Shown here: in pieces, positions 1 through 9,762 of the stretch
Position numbering within the stretch: position 1 is the stretch's first letter
Layout of the letters: every line of letters starts with the position of its first letter
From: JAXLWB01 sp046328715
GTDB lineage: Bacteria > Chloroflexota > Anaerolineae > Caldilineales > Caldilineaceae
Reading direction: 5' to 3'
Length of the DNA: 64,000 bases
NCBI GenBank assembly: GCA_046328715.1
Contig: JAXLWB010000011.1
Location: 167,995 to 231,994 of the forward strand
Made by a program: the position numbers and the translations under genes
Notes under the pieces: generated by a model
What the model saw: the letters and a program-made list of their open reading frames with translations, nothing else
Databases searched by the model: none
Told to the model about the DNA's origin: nothing

Positions 1-2
1 TC

Positions 3-3000
3 AGTTGGGGCGATGTGGATCGTGATGGTGATCTTGATCTGGCGTTTAGCAAACTAAACTATGTCAATCTCTTTCGCAATGTGGGTGGCCAACTTCTCCC
101 TACGGCGGTGTGGACTGCGACTGTGCAAACATCGATGGAGACTAATGTTTGGGGTGATGTTGATGGCAATGGCGATCTTGATCTATTGGTCGCCGGTACA
201 CGCAACGCTGGGGGTGGAATATTTCTCTATCTAAATCGCCAAGGGAGTTTAAACACAGCTTCTAGCTGGAGCCCATTGGACGACCCACGAGCAAGTAGCA
301 TTGCTTTGGGCGACATCGATCAAGATGGTGATCTCGATCTGGCCACGGCGGGCAACGGCGTGCGCCTCTACTTGAACCAAAATGGTCAATTACGAACCAC
401 GCCAGCCTGGTTAGATGACGTAGAAGATTACTGGAACGGAGTTGCTTGGGGCGATCTGGATGGCGATGGTGATCTCGATCTGGCAGTCAGCGGATCGGCT
501 GCAACTGTGCGCCTCTATCGCAATGATGGCGTTTCGCCCGACGGTACCATACACCTGATTCCAACTTGGCAAACCCAAACGCCACAGCCAGGTTGGAGTG
601 TCGCCGTGGGTGATGTCGATGGCGATGGTGCTCTCGATCTGGCCACCAACAGCGATACTCAAATCTGGCTCTATCGACAAGAAAATGGAGGTTTTGTACA
701 AGAGACAACTTGGCAGGCAGAGGAATTCGTCGGTACGCTTGCTTGGAACGATGTCGATGGCGATGGTGACCTTGACCTGACAACACGGGATAAAATTTTT
801 ATCAATCAGGCTGGTAGCCTACAAAATACAGCGAACCGCATCTGGACGTTCCCCCAAACTGAAGCACCTGTTTGGGGCGATATCAACGGTGACGGTCTAC
901 TCGACCGCGCCAGTGTATATGGGTGCGCGATTCAACTCAACTTGAGTCAATCGCTTGCATCCTTGAGGGGACCGGCCCGACCGAATGTTGAAATTGCCAT
1001 TAGCCCGCTCAGCAGCAAAGCGGCCACCACCTTTGCCAATCACGCGACTTCGGTGTTGGCCCCTGCTAATCACTACGCAGTTCCTGCCATTCGCAGTGAT
1101 GGCCTGATCCCGATTAGCTACACGGTCCGTGGCCCATTGGGTGGCAAGCTGCGCGCCATCCATGCTTTCTATTCGCTCGACGGCGGCGATCACTGGCTAC
1201 CCGCTACCGCTACGCCCACTACCCTGGTCAAGGATATTCCGACTCACCCCACTGGCATCGTCCATTCGTTTGTTTGGGATGTGGGGCAAAGTGCCTTCTT
1301 TGGAGCGAGTGACAATGTGATTTTGCGCATTGAGGCATTACCGCCTATCAAAAACGTTGTCAATGGGACTGTACCTCGTTTTCAGATCGGAAAGGCCAGC
1401 GCACAGACCTTTCCCTTCCGTGTGCGTGGCACGCAAGTGCGGGTGGTAGACGCGCGTGGAAAGCCGCTTGCCGGTGCGCTTGTCTATCGGTTGCCAGCCG
1501 CTAGCAATGGCAGTGCTACGCTCCTCGCTGCCCAACAAAGCGAAAATGCCTTTCAGACTGACAGTCAAGGCTATCTGAGCGGGCGCGGCGCACTTGCCGC
1601 TGGTGACCAACTGGTCGCTCTCACCCCGATCAGCGCTACCCATGCCTTCACACTCTACTACAGCAGCGCTGCGCCGACCGGCAGCGGCCTTGCCATGACC
1701 ACTGTCAGCCGTGGCGGCGTGCAAACCTTGACCGTCTCTGCCGATCACCCGCTGATCCTGCTCAACCTGGACATCTCGCTGGAGTGGGACGCCCGCAACG
1801 ATGAGAGCTTTTTGCAGGATTTGCAGGCGGCGCTGCGGCGAACCTCGGCAACGCTCTTCGATGTGAGTGAGGGTCAGGTTGCCTTGGGCACTGTGCGTCT
1901 CTTTCAGAACAAGGAAGATTGGCTCACAGCAGATGGAGTGGTCTACGCCAGCAATAGCATTCACCCGCGCGCAACTATGGGGGGTGTGGTGCTGACAGCA
2001 ACAAACGACATCGGTCTCAGCGGTATTATCAGCAACGCCTATCTCCCCGGTCAGGTGCGCATGGGACCGCTCTGGGATCCTTTTGGGCAGAACCAAAGCG
2101 AGCTAAGCCAGGATTGGTCGCAGGCGCTGGCGCATGAGCTGTCCCACTATTTCTTCTTTTTGCCCGACAACTATCTCGGCATTCAGGATGGGCAAATCAA
2201 GACCACCGACTGTCGTGGTAGTTTTATGACCAATACCTACGACGCTAGTTACAGCGAGTTTCTCACGCGCGATGGCTGGGTTGGGCCTTGTCTGGATACG
2301 GTGGCCACCCATCTCACCGGACGCACCGATTGGGAGACGATTACCCGTTTTATGCCCTGGTTGCATTCGCCCACTTCGCAGGCAACCACCAATGCTGGTC
2401 CCGCCACCCTGCCACTGCAAGTGATCAACGTACAGGTGATTGACCCTGCTGGCGATTCACCTTTGAGCGCGCGTAACTACGATCTGCGCTCAGCCAGTAA
2501 TGGTGAACTTGTAACTGTGCGCCAGGCGCATGCTTATCTTTTCAAAACGCAAGGGACTTCCCAACTGGAAGATGACCGATTGATCGCCTTAGGCACAACC
2601 GGCAACGGCAGCGATCGCATCCAAGTACGCGGTGCGGAGCGTGGCGATCGGCTCTGTATGATTGATTCTGTGGGCGAGCAGGTAGGGTGTACGACGGTGG
2701 ATGGACTCAATCCCCATATCGACTTGACATCCACCCCTGGCTGGCAACCCGTCATCGAGGTCAGCCCTGTCTCTTCGCGCACCCTGACCCTTCGTGTTAC
2801 GCAACCACTGAGTCCTGGCATGGCGTTGGCTGTTCAGATTTTGCCGGCCTACGGCTCGCTCAGCGCAACGCTGCCCATCTCTGCCCCGTGGACCTTGATG
2901 ATTGCGGATCGTGTGGATTCTCCCAACCAATTTAGCCAGACGCTCACCTTGCCCTATCCGGCGTTTGAGGGCTTTGTGCGCGTGTGGTTACCCGACCAAT

Positions 3001-4169
3001 TGCCTGCACACGAGGCAATCAGTGAATTTTTTCTGAGTGCCGCCTGGGGGCCTAATCCGCGCGGGGGCAGCGGTGTAAATTCGCAAGTTTGGGGGCCAAA
3101 CCCGCGTGGTGGCAGTGGCGCTAATCCGCGCGCCTGGGGGGCCAATCATCGTAGCGCCGAAGCCCCCGTTGCTTCTGGAGATGGGCATGTAACCATTTTC
3201 GATGTAGACGATATTCTGGCGGACAGTGGCACAAGCTCGCTCCAGGCCCTGGCAACCTTGCCTGGCTTGTCCAGTTGGCTAACGCCGGTTGGACAAGGCT
3301 ATCGCTTCTTGAGTAGCCAACCCTTGACCCGCACCATCGCTTTTCATTACTTGAGCCGCGAGGTGCCTCCTGGTTATGAGCATACACTCAACCTCTACTA
3401 TCTGCCTGACGGAGAAAGCACCTGGCTGCGCTTGCCCACATTGCTGGATACAGAGGAAAAGTTGGCAACCGCCCCCATGCCCTTGTCTCCCAGCCAGGGA
3501 GAAGGAGTATATGCCCTGGTTGCTACATTGGAACTGCCGAGACTGTTGCCTGGTTGGAATCAGTTTGGTTACCCCTTGCCCCAGGCGCGTGCGGTCAGCG
3601 ATGCCTTGGCCTCGGTAGCGGGCAGTTACCAGTCAGTTTATGAATTGGTTCCAGACCGCCCCACAGCCTGGCAACTCTATGATCCGGCAGTTGCCAACAC
3701 CCATCCTGAGTTTGCAGCCTTGGTCAATGATCTACAACTGCTGCAATTCGGTCATGTTTACTGGATCAATGCTACAAAAGCAATTACACCTTACCTCGAC
3801 GTAGCCATTGAGCCAGCCAACTCGGTTGAAGGAATCGATCTGCCACCTGCAACATTTTACGGCGGCGTCAACGGCCAAGCGGGTTTTGTGGCCCAGCCAG
3901 GCATGGTGATCGCAGCATATCGTGGAGCGGTACGCTGTGGTGAAGGTAAATTAGTAACGTGGCAAGGCGCAGTCGTTTACAAGATTCAGCTACTGTCAAA
4001 GGCTGAACGTGCTGGTTGTGGCGAGACCGGTGCAGCATTTGATCTGTTTGTGGAGGGTCAACGAGTGCAAGAATCGTTGATATGGAACAACCATTTTGCC
4101 CACTTTCGACCCGTGCATGTTGGCGGACAGCAGAGTAACTCTCTTTACCTACCAATCATTGCACGTTGA
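3..4169 (+). CDS. Secreted FG-GAP/VCBS repeat protein with metallopeptidase-like HExxH site, 5' partial
   Basis: The reading frame is open to the window edge and the first codons already belong to a repeat, so the true start lies upstream. Residues 1-305 hold seven repeats of the type WGDVDGDGDLDLA, the calcium-binding FG-GAP/VCBS blade signature. An Ig-like or carboxypeptidase-regulatory-like stretch follows. Around nucleotide 2133 the protein reads HELSHYFFFLPDNY (H707, E708, H711, D718 counted from the GTG at 15). This resembles the CLCA-type HExxHxxxGxxDEY zinc site except that the glycine is replaced. Near nucleotides 3045-3150 there are three degenerate WGPNPRGGSG repeats. The C terminus reads SLYLPIIAR, a tail style common in Chloroflexota exported proteins. 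Cell-surface adhesion or proteolysis is inferred. The gene converges on the next one with a 6-base gap. Confidence 0.8.
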   Translation, partial: SWGDVDRDGDLDLAFSKLNYVNLFRNVGGQLLPTAVWTATVQTSMETNVWGDVDGNGDLDLLVAGTRNAGGGIFLYLNRQGSLNTASSWSPLDDPRASSIALGDIDQDGDLDLATAGNGVRLYLNQNGQLRTTPAWLDDVEDYWNGVAWGDLDGDGDLDLAVSGSAATVRLYRNDGVSPDGTIHLIPTWQTQTPQPGWSVAVGDVDGDGALDLATNSDTQIWLYRQENGGFVQETTWQAEEFVGTLAWNDVDGDGDLDLTTRDKIFINQAGSLQNTANRIWTFPQTEAPVWGDINGDGLLDRASVYGCAIQLNLSQSLASLRGPARPNVEIAISPLSSKAATTFANHATSVLAPANHYAVPAIRSDGLIPISYTVRGPLGGKLRAIHAFYSLDGGDHWLPATATPTTLVKDIPTHPTGIVHSFVWDVGQSAFFGASDNVILRIEALPPIKNVVNGTVPRFQIGKASAQTFPFRVRGTQVRVVDARGKPLAGALVYRLPAASNGSATLLAAQQSENAFQTDSQGYLSGRGALAAGDQLVALTPISATHAFTLYYSSAAPTGSGLAMTTVSRGGVQTLTVSADHPLILLNLDISLEWDARNDESFLQDLQAALRRTSATLFDVSEGQVALGTVRLFQNKEDWLTADGVVYASNSIHPRATMGGVVLTATNDIGLSGIISNAYLPGQVRMGPLWDPFGQNQSELSQDWSQALAHELSHYFFFLPDNYLGIQDGQIKTTDCRGSFMTNTYDASYSEFLTRDGWVGPCLDTVATHLTGRTDWETITRFMPWLHSPTSQATTNAGPATLPLQVINVQVIDPAGDSPLSARNYDLRSASNGELVTVRQAHAYLFKTQGTSQLEDDRLIALGTTGNGSDRIQVRGAERGDRLCMIDSVGEQVGCTTVDGLNPHIDLTSTPGWQPVIEVSPVSSRTLTLRVTQPLSPGMALAVQILPAYGSLSATLPISAPWTLMIADRVDSPNQFSQTLTLPYPAFEGFVRVWLPDQLPAHEAISEFFLSAAWGPNPRGGSGVNSQVWGPNPRGGSGANPRAWGANHRSAEAPVASGDGHVTIFDVDDILADSGTSSLQALATLPGLSSWLTPVGQGYRFLSSQPLTRTIAFHYLSREVPPGYEHTLNLYYLPDGESTWLRLPTLLDTEEKLATAPMPLSPSQGEGVYALVATLELPRLLPGWNQFGYPLPQARAVSDALASVAGSYQSVYELVPDRPTAWQLYDPAVANTHPEFAALVNDLQLLQFGHVYWINATKAITPYLDVAIEPANSVEGIDLPPATFYGGVNGQAGFVAQPGMVIAAYRGAVRCGEGKLVTWQGAVVYKIQLLSKAERAGCGETGAAFDLFVEGQRVQESLIWNNHFAHFRPVHVGGQQSNSLYLPIIAR

Positions 4170-4175
4170 TGAGGA

Positions 4176-6056
4176 TCAGTTCACCCAATCCAACTTTTGT
4201 GACTGCCAGTCGCCAAAATCGCCACGGATTGGGGCAACGAGGCGTGCGGCACTGCCGTTGATCGAGACGACATAGATCTTCCAGCTTCCGTCACGGTTGC
4301 TGGCGAAGGCGACCCATTGTCCATCGGGGCTCACCGTCGGTAAGAGATCCACTGCGGGCGAGTCGGTTAGTTGCGTCACCTGATGGGTGTTTGTATCAAT
4401 CCGGAAAATATCAAAGTTGCCGCTCCGACCATCACTCATAAACGCCAATGTATGTCCGTCGGGCGACCAATCTGGGCGGTTGTCGTTTTGTACCGTTGTG
4501 ATGGCTGTACGATTGCTCCCGCTGCCATCCATCTGCCAAATGCCACAATTGTTGCCAGTCTGATCGCAGCCGCGGTAGGCCAACAGATCGGCGATCGGAC
4601 TCCAGGCAGGCGCTTCACCAAAGGTCACCTCGGTTGCGTCTGAGTTTTGATCGGCCCAGACCATGTAGATGCGCCAACGTCGGTCTCCCTCACGCGTGCT
4701 GGCAAAGGCAAGACGTCCGCCATTGGCATTCCAACTGGGTGCGACATCCTCGGCGAAGGAAGTGTACTGAAGCTGCAAGCCGCTCCCTGGATCGATGCTG
4801 CTGATGCCACCCAGATCGTTGCGCAAATTATGGAAGGCGAGTCGTTGCCCATCAAAACGCAGCGCAGGCTGGGCTGCATCATCGGCCAGGACTGCGGGTT
4901 GTGCGGAGGGATTCGCCGCACTCTGAGCGAAGATATGGAAGCGGCCATCGTTGATATCGCGTGAACTATAGAGAATGCGGCCGCGCAGATCGCCAGTTGC
5001 TGCCAAAGGTGCATTCCCGTTGTCAATGGCTATCGACGTGCTCAACGAGGGGACAGTAGAAGTGACAGTGCCACTGAGCGCTTCTGCAGTTTCAAAGGTG
5101 GTACAGGCAAGTTGTGCATCGCTTTCTTTGCCCTTTATAAAGGGCGTATCCCCGACCAGTTCAACGGCTGCCTGGTATTGAATGAGTGCATCACATGGCT
5201 GCGCCTCTAGGATCTGGTCACCATAGGCTACGTGTGCATCGATCAAACGTTTGCTGACGTCACGATAGGTCGGATCGCTCTTCTTCAATGATTCGAGCAA
5301 CTGGATTGCCTCATCCCAGTTTGTATCATAATAACTGTCCATGTCGAGATAGGCCGAGAGCAGATCGTGCTCGCGCCGCACATCAGTTGCGGTGGGGCGG
5401 AGCTCTAGGGCGTGTTCTAACGAGAGGAGCGATTCTTGAAGTCTGTCTTCGCTATCCTGTTGGCTGGCGAGCTGCACATAGGCATTAAAGAGCATGGTTT
5501 GCAGTTCTTCAGGACGAAACGTCGGATCGCTTTTCCGTATCTGTAAAAGCCGATCGATCGTGGTTTGGGGCCGTCCTGCTTGTAGAGCACGTTCGGCTTC
5601 GCTCCATAATGCAGCTTTGTCACCGCTATTGTTGTTGTTACTGCTCGCTACCGCAACACTGGTCGACGGCTGAATGGGTGTTGTCTGCAGGCTCGGTGTG
5701 ATTGCGGTCGTTGGTGTATCGACTGTCGCTGAGAGCGCAACGCTGCTAGTGGGTGTGCCCAACAATGTGAGCATACTTTGAGCGCCTTCGGTGGCCAGCG
5801 GATTGTTTGGATCGAGTGCCAAAACAATACGATATTGCTCTAAGGCTGCGTTATAATTGCCTTCGGCACGATATTCAATTGCTTGCTGGACTGCCATACC
5901 TATCTGCTGTTGAAGCTGTCGAGCGACCTGTTCTTGTCCAGCACGTAATCCCAATACAATCGAAAGGAGTAGAATACTGACTGCGAGTAGGGTGATTACA
6001 GCCATCAACCACGTTGCCCAACGAGGGAAGCGTCCATTTATGCTACGAGATGTCAT
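4176..6056 (-). CDS. Membrane-anchored TPR and PD40 (TolB-like) beta-propeller protein
   Basis: This 626-residue protein has one N-terminal membrane segment at about residues 15-38 and no lipobox. TPR-like helices follow, with the motif YNAALEQYRIVLALDPNNP at about residues 65-85 and further units at 150-290. A Thr/Ser-rich linker separates two helical blocks. The C-terminal half carries PD40/WD40-like blades such as PDWSPDGHTLAFMSDGRSG and PTVSPDGQWVAFASNRDGS, as in TolB-type propellers. The role is probably extracytoplasmic protein or glycan interaction; no enzyme motif is visible. The same propeller type recurs at the ends of the two giant repeat proteins of this window at 47.7 and 61.5 kb, which suggests a shared domain family. 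Confidence 0.8.
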   Translation of the reverse strand: MTSRSINGRFPRWATWLMAVITLLAVSILLLSIVLGLRAGQEQVARQLQQQIGMAVQQAIEYRAEGNYNAALEQYRIVLALDPNNPLATEGAQSMLTLLGTPTSSVALSATVDTPTTAITPSLQTTPIQPSTSVAVASSNNNNSGDKAALWSEAERALQAGRPQTTIDRLLQIRKSDPTFRPEELQTMLFNAYVQLASQQDSEDRLQESLLSLEHALELRPTATDVRREHDLLSAYLDMDSYYDTNWDEAIQLLESLKKSDPTYRDVSKRLIDAHVAYGDQILEAQPCDALIQYQAAVELVGDTPFIKGKESDAQLACTTFETAEALSGTVTSTVPSLSTSIAIDNGNAPLAATGDLRGRILYSSRDINDGRFHIFAQSAANPSAQPAVLADDAAQPALRFDGQRLAFHNLRNDLGGISSIDPGSGLQLQYTSFAEDVAPSWNANGGRLAFASTREGDRRWRIYMVWADQNSDATEVTFGEAPAWSPIADLLAYRGCDQTGNNCGIWQMDGSGSNRTAITTVQNDNRPDWSPDGHTLAFMSDGRSGNFDIFRIDTNTHQVTQLTDSPAVDLLPTVSPDGQWVAFASNRDGSWKIYVVSINGSAARLVAPIRGDFGDWQSQKLDWVN

Positions 6057-6354
6057 AGAGTTACTCTGTCTAGGTATCAGTGTTCCACTGTAGCTATAAG
6101 AATATCCGCAGATGACAATTTTTGTCTAGCTGGAAGGCGAGTGGAGAGAAAGTAAGAAATGGATCCTGAAGATGTGAAAGGATATAGAGGAACTGTATCT
6201 GTTAAGGGAAAAGCTATCTTAATGGATAGAAATATAGATACATTACAAAGCAATAAGTGATAGCAGACTTACATTTTGTGCGTTTGCATTTTCCTCAAGA
6301 AACTATTTCATTAAATACGATAAATGTCGTAGTAATAAATAAGACGATAGTAAT
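6057..6354. other. Intergenic, no gene seen
   Basis: AT-rich spacer upstream of both the minus-strand propeller gene and the plus-strand H-box gene. No convincing reading frame or repeat was found apart from the promoter listed next. Confidence 0.5.
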
Positions 6355-6383
6355 TTGTCAGCAAATTGTAACAAGTGTATAAT
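6355..6383 (+). promoter_or_regulatory. Sigma-70-type promoter, TTGTCA-17-TATAAT
   Basis: TTGTCA at 6355-6360 and TATAAT at 6378-6383 are separated by exactly 17 bases, matching the housekeeping consensus in 11 of 12 positions. It points at the small H-box protein starting at 6430 and would give a leader of about 40 bases. This is read from sequence only. Confidence 0.65.
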
Positions 6384-6429
6384 GGCGTAAATTAAGGCGA
6401 GTTATCCTAGCTAACTATCGGTTAAACTT

Positions 6430-6654
6430 ATGGACTACCAATTCATCCCTACATCCTTACAATCCACTACTCACGAGTTGCGTACACCGCTCGCCGTCAT
6501 CCTGTCGTACACTCAGTTGCTTCGTAACCAAGTGTATGGTCCCCTTACTCTTGAGCAGCAAACTGCGCTCGAAAAGATCGAAGCAAGTTGTCGCTTGTTG
6601 ACCAGCACAATCAATAAAAGATTGTCTGAAATCGAAGCTGGGACCTATCACTAA
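6430..6654 (+). CDS. Stand-alone histidine kinase dimerisation (HisKA) domain protein
   Basis: This 74-residue protein consists almost only of a HisKA helical hairpin. The H-box reads HELRTPLAVILSYTQLL (about residues 16-32), with the phosphoacceptor-type His-Glu and the Pro that follows. There is no sensor domain in front and no HATPase domain behind: the frame closes with TAA and the next 150 bases hold no N-, G1- or G2-box. It is either a truncated kinase remnant or a small phosphoacceptor or dimerisation protein. The strong promoter upstream argues that it may be expressed. No Shine-Dalgarno sequence is obvious before the ATG. Confidence 0.6.
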   Translation: MDYQFIPTSLQSTTHELRTPLAVILSYTQLLRNQVYGPLTLEQQTALEKIEASCRLLTSTINKRLSEIEAGTYH

Positions 6655-6803
6655 GCCATTCCTGGCGGTTCGTTTTTGCAAAAAACTCCTGCTGTAACCA
6701 AGTAGTAGATGCACGCCTTCGCTCTCCAGTAGTAGACGCACTTTGCCTTGTACATTGCCCTGGCTGTTACGGATTTACCGTAGCTTAGTTCTATAAAATG
6801 TAT

Positions 6804-8408
6804 CTATCCGTTGTTCAGAGAGAGTAAAACAGTTCCACTTTGGTCTTCAATTTGGATCGTTAGCTTAGCGTTGGGAAGTTGCCCAGGAATCATCGTCTCT
6901 GCGTAGGGTAAGTCGGGACGAGACTGAATTGTCGAATGGACGAGCATTTGCTCTGCGTTGCTTACCGTGATTGCGCCATCAAACGGGCGTGTAGGATAGA
7001 AGCCAACGAAAAGCCCTTCGCTTTTCCGCTCCACATAGAGGCTGCCGATCTCATTGGCAGTTGAAATGCCGCCCACCCCATGCACCGGATACCATGTCTC
7101 CTTCCAACTGATCATGCCGCCAGCCGCTAAGGTGGTGTGTTGGTCAAACGTCGGGGCCAACCCACCATGTAGCTCGACATATTGCGAGCCGTCGTCGGTG
7201 TAGTTGGCACTATCCAACGCATCTCCCCAGCCAAGCGAAAAGATCTTGCTACCCCGTGCCACATCGGCTGGAAAGACACGTACAGCCCCATCGTCCACAC
7301 TTGGATCGTAGACTGCCGCAAACGGTCCGTGTGCTGCCGGGTACTCAAACATGCCTGCAAATTGCTGCCAATTCCCCAACTTACTGATCTCGCGCCCATC
7401 TGGCAAATAGGGCCAGGAAACCTGCTGACTGGGCGGCGGGAAAACAGGATCCTGCGTGCTGTGGATCGTCATTTGATCGGTGGGTAGGATAAAGCGCAAG
7501 GTACCACTGATCTGATTGCCAGGGCCTGGTGCCAGGGCGGCCGAATGCCAATAGTCAAAGCTCACCTCGTGGTCGCTCAAATTGCTGATCGTCGGCTGGA
7601 TTTCAAAGGCTGCTGCACCTGCGCGCAAGCCAATCGTGATGCTGGCATTGAGTACTCGTCCGTCCGACGGGGTAAAGACTGTTACCGTCGCCAGATTCTC
7701 GCTGTGTTGCAACGGAATGATTCCCCAAGTGGTACCCCAATCATAGCCATGCTCAACCACTGGCAGATTCCACTCTAGCCCACCTACGGCCATCCATCCT
7801 AGCTGGTTTGCAATCCCCCAACGTGTCGGTTTCACCACAAAGTTGCGATAGAACATCGAACTGCCGCTCGGTTTGTGAAACACCTGGAGAATCCGCCCGC
7901 CCAATTCGGGTGCAATCAGGACCTTTAGATAGGCATTTTCGAGCACGATCAACTGATAAGTCCTGTTGACCGGCGCAGGGCGGGCCTGCTCAAACTGTTC
8001 CAGGTTGAAGCGCTTGTAGGGCCAGTTAAAGGTCGTATCGATCTGGTTGCTGGTGAATTCCTCGTACGGATAGGTGGGAATGTCAATCGAACTTTCGTAA
8101 TAGACTACCGTTCCCACTGGCGCAGGGGCAGGTACGACCCCCGCTCCGCCCGGCTGCGGTGTCACCTGTGGCAAGGGAGTCGTTTGCGGGATTGGCGTCG
8201 CTGAAGGCAGAATCACTGTGTCACTAACTATTGTCTCACTGGCCACTGCTCCACTCGTCGCGCTCGCAGTTGGCAAAGGTGTATCGGTCGCCGCTGGAGA
8301 AGGTACGGGTGTCAGTAAAGGAAAGCTTGTTGTACAGGCGCTGAGCAGAAGGGTTGCAAGAAAAAACAGAGCTACGGGCCAATGTTGTTTGCTGGATGAT
8401 GGCGTCAT
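6804..8408 (-). CDS. DUF5107-domain lipoprotein
   Basis: The 534-residue product starts with a lipoprotein signal peptide ending in LLSACTTSF, so Cys25 is the probable lipidated residue. A Thr/Pro-rich linker reaches to about residue 95. The rest matches the DUF5107 family as I know it: IVLENAYLKVLIAPELGGRI and a conserved GGLEWNLP segment, a galactose-mutarotase-like beta-sandwich often found with TPRs. Here no TPR follows. A carbohydrate-binding or carbohydrate-processing role at the outer face of the membrane is inferred from the fold. It is transcribed away from the PepSY/ApbE unit. Confidence 0.75.
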   Translation of the reverse strand: MTPSSSKQHWPVALFFLATLLLSACTTSFPLLTPVPSPAATDTPLPTASATSGAVASETIVSDTVILPSATPIPQTTPLPQVTPQPGGAGVVPAPAPVGTVVYYESSIDIPTYPYEEFTSNQIDTTFNWPYKRFNLEQFEQARPAPVNRTYQLIVLENAYLKVLIAPELGGRILQVFHKPSGSSMFYRNFVVKPTRWGIANQLGWMAVGGLEWNLPVVEHGYDWGTTWGIIPLQHSENLATVTVFTPSDGRVLNASITIGLRAGAAAFEIQPTISNLSDHEVSFDYWHSAALAPGPGNQISGTLRFILPTDQMTIHSTQDPVFPPPSQQVSWPYLPDGREISKLGNWQQFAGMFEYPAAHGPFAAVYDPSVDDGAVRVFPADVARGSKIFSLGWGDALDSANYTDDGSQYVELHGGLAPTFDQHTTLAAGGMISWKETWYPVHGVGGISTANEIGSLYVERKSEGLFVGFYPTRPFDGAITVSNAEQMLVHSTIQSRPDLPYAETMIPGQLPNAKLTIQIEDQSGTVLLSLNNG

Positions 8409-8619
8409 ACTAGAATTTTACATCGTTGTGGGCCGAACGACACAATAGACGGGCGCAGATGGATGTTGCTTTTATCCGAATCCGCTGCGTTCTCTATAGG
8501 ATGTCTGAATCATCTCCTAACATTTTCTACACAAGTTAGGACTAAAATCAAATCAGGCAAATAACCTACAAGGTTGAAAGTGGATGCAACTTGCACCCTG
8601 CCTCTTAAGGAGCAGTAGT

Positions 8620-9210
8620 ATGAGCCAAAGAACGGCACTCTTTCTATCAGCACTGATTACAGGCTTTATCCTAGTGACGGTATCCATCGTCAGCCAAGGT
8701 GTCAACGCCCTGGCTGCACTGAACGACACGTCTGCGACAGCAGATGCGGCGCTCATAAACAACACCAATGTCCGGGTTCAGCCGCTGCCTACCCCCATTT
8801 ACCAACTCGGCAGTGACGAGGCGGCCCAGATTGCGCAAAAGCTGGCCCCGACTGCGAAATTGCAGGGTACGCCAGAGTTGGTGAATTTTCAAGGTACAGT
8901 TGCCTACGAAGTAGTGCTGGATCAAGGCAAAGTATATGTCGATGCCAATAACGGCAAAGTGCTCAGCAATGGCCTTGCGGTTGCAACCGTCGGTCCAGTC
9001 GATATGGACCAGGCCGTTCAGATCGCCGAGGATTACTTGCAGCAAAATGGCACTTCTGCCGAGGTAGTAGGCGTCCGCTATGGACAGGCTCGGGGCATGC
9101 AGCTTTTTGAGGTGAGCTTCGAGAACCGCGTTCAAATCTATGTCAACGCCGATACCGGCGAAGTGGCCATCGTACGTACGCCACGCCGGTTCCGGAGCGA
9201 TGACCACTAA
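8620..9210 (+). CDS. PepSY domain membrane-anchored protein
   Basis: The ATG at 8620 is chosen because AAGGAG stands at 8607-8612 and a signal-anchor follows directly (residues about 5-28). An in-frame ATG at 8584 lacks a ribosome site. The 196-residue product has two PepSY-like units: one around DEAAQIAQKL with KVYVDANNGKVLS, and one around MDQAVQIAEDYL with VQIYVNADTGEVAIV. PepSY domains are extracytoplasmic modules that accompany peptidases and haem or flavin reductases. The gene opens a four-gene plus-strand run that includes ApbE and a ferric-reductase-like protein, which suggests a redox role. Confidence 0.75.
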   Translation: MSQRTALFLSALITGFILVTVSIVSQGVNALAALNDTSATADAALINNTNVRVQPLPTPIYQLGSDEAAQIAQKLAPTAKLQGTPELVNFQGTVAYEVVLDQGKVYVDANNGKVLSNGLAVATVGPVDMDQAVQIAEDYLQQNGTSAEVVGVRYGQARGMQLFEVSFENRVQIYVNADTGEVAIVRTPRRFRSDDH

Positions 9211-9269
9211 TACAGGTACTTATACAGGACTTATGAAGCATAAGCCCTATTCTTTTCAGAGGAATTATT

Positions 9270-9662
9270 ATGTCTACCACAACTTCTAACCCAAGTGACT
9301 CTCTCTCCGCACGAGCGCCACGACGCACGCCAGTTGGATCGGCAAATGTGGAAAATGGTGCAGCTACCACACGCCTCCAAGCATCTTCACGCCCTGCTGT
9401 TGCCCGTGGCAAGCGTAAAGAGAACAACCTGATGACCAAAGGCCTGATTGCGCTGGCTTCAATCGTTGTCACTCTGGGTGGTTGGGGCTTCTTCGCTACG
9501 CATGATATCAGCACTAGCCAAGCAGCCAGCAGCGCCGTAGCAGTCACGAGTGACTCGCAACAGACGCAATCAGTCGACTCGCTGCGCACGGTGAACGGTA
9601 CACAGACGCAACAACGTCAGTCACGGCCGCTTTTCATCACACGCACTCGCTCGTCACGCTAG
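9270..9662 (+). CDS. Small single-pass membrane protein, unknown function
   Basis: A GAGG ribosome site lies seven bases before the ATG. The 130-residue product has a Ser/Thr/Arg-rich N-terminal region of about 50 residues, one membrane segment (about residues 53-75, GLIALASIVVTLGGWGFFA), and a polar Gln/Ser/Thr tail ending in Arg/Ser. I do not recognise a family. Its place between the PepSY gene and apbE suggests it belongs to the same redox unit. It lacks the Ser/Thr-Gly-Ala-Ser/Thr motif that ApbE flavinylates. Confidence 0.6.
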   Translation: MSTTTSNPSDSLSARAPRRTPVGSANVENGAATTRLQASSRPAVARGKRKENNLMTKGLIALASIVVTLGGWGFFATHDISTSQAASSAVAVTSDSQQTQSVDSLRTVNGTQTQQRQSRPLFITRTRSSR

Positions 9663-9675
9663 TGGTTCAGTAAAA

Positions 9676-9745
9676 CAGTAGGACAGTAAGTCAGTACATG
9701 GGTCGAATGATATTGACACTGTCTCACTGTCTTACTGTCCTACTG
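9676..9745. repeat. Inverted short-tandem-repeat hairpin
   Basis: CAGTAGGACAGTAAG at 9676-9690 is the exact complement of CTTACTGTCCTACTG at 9731-9745, built from seven- to eight-base units of the ACAGTAAG type. It fills the gap between two co-directional genes. Related units occur at 29930-30005, 38990-39045 and 57525-57590. Confidence 0.7.
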
Positions 9746-9762
9746 ATTCAGGATGCTATCGT

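Noticed and set aside
1338..2096. 252-codon minus-strand frame inside the FG-GAP gene
   Set aside because: It lies antisense to a clearly coding frame and shows no family features.
6657..6803. Rest of a histidine kinase after the H-box gene in a shifted frame
   Set aside because: No N-, G1- or G2-box sequence appears in any frame before the next gene.
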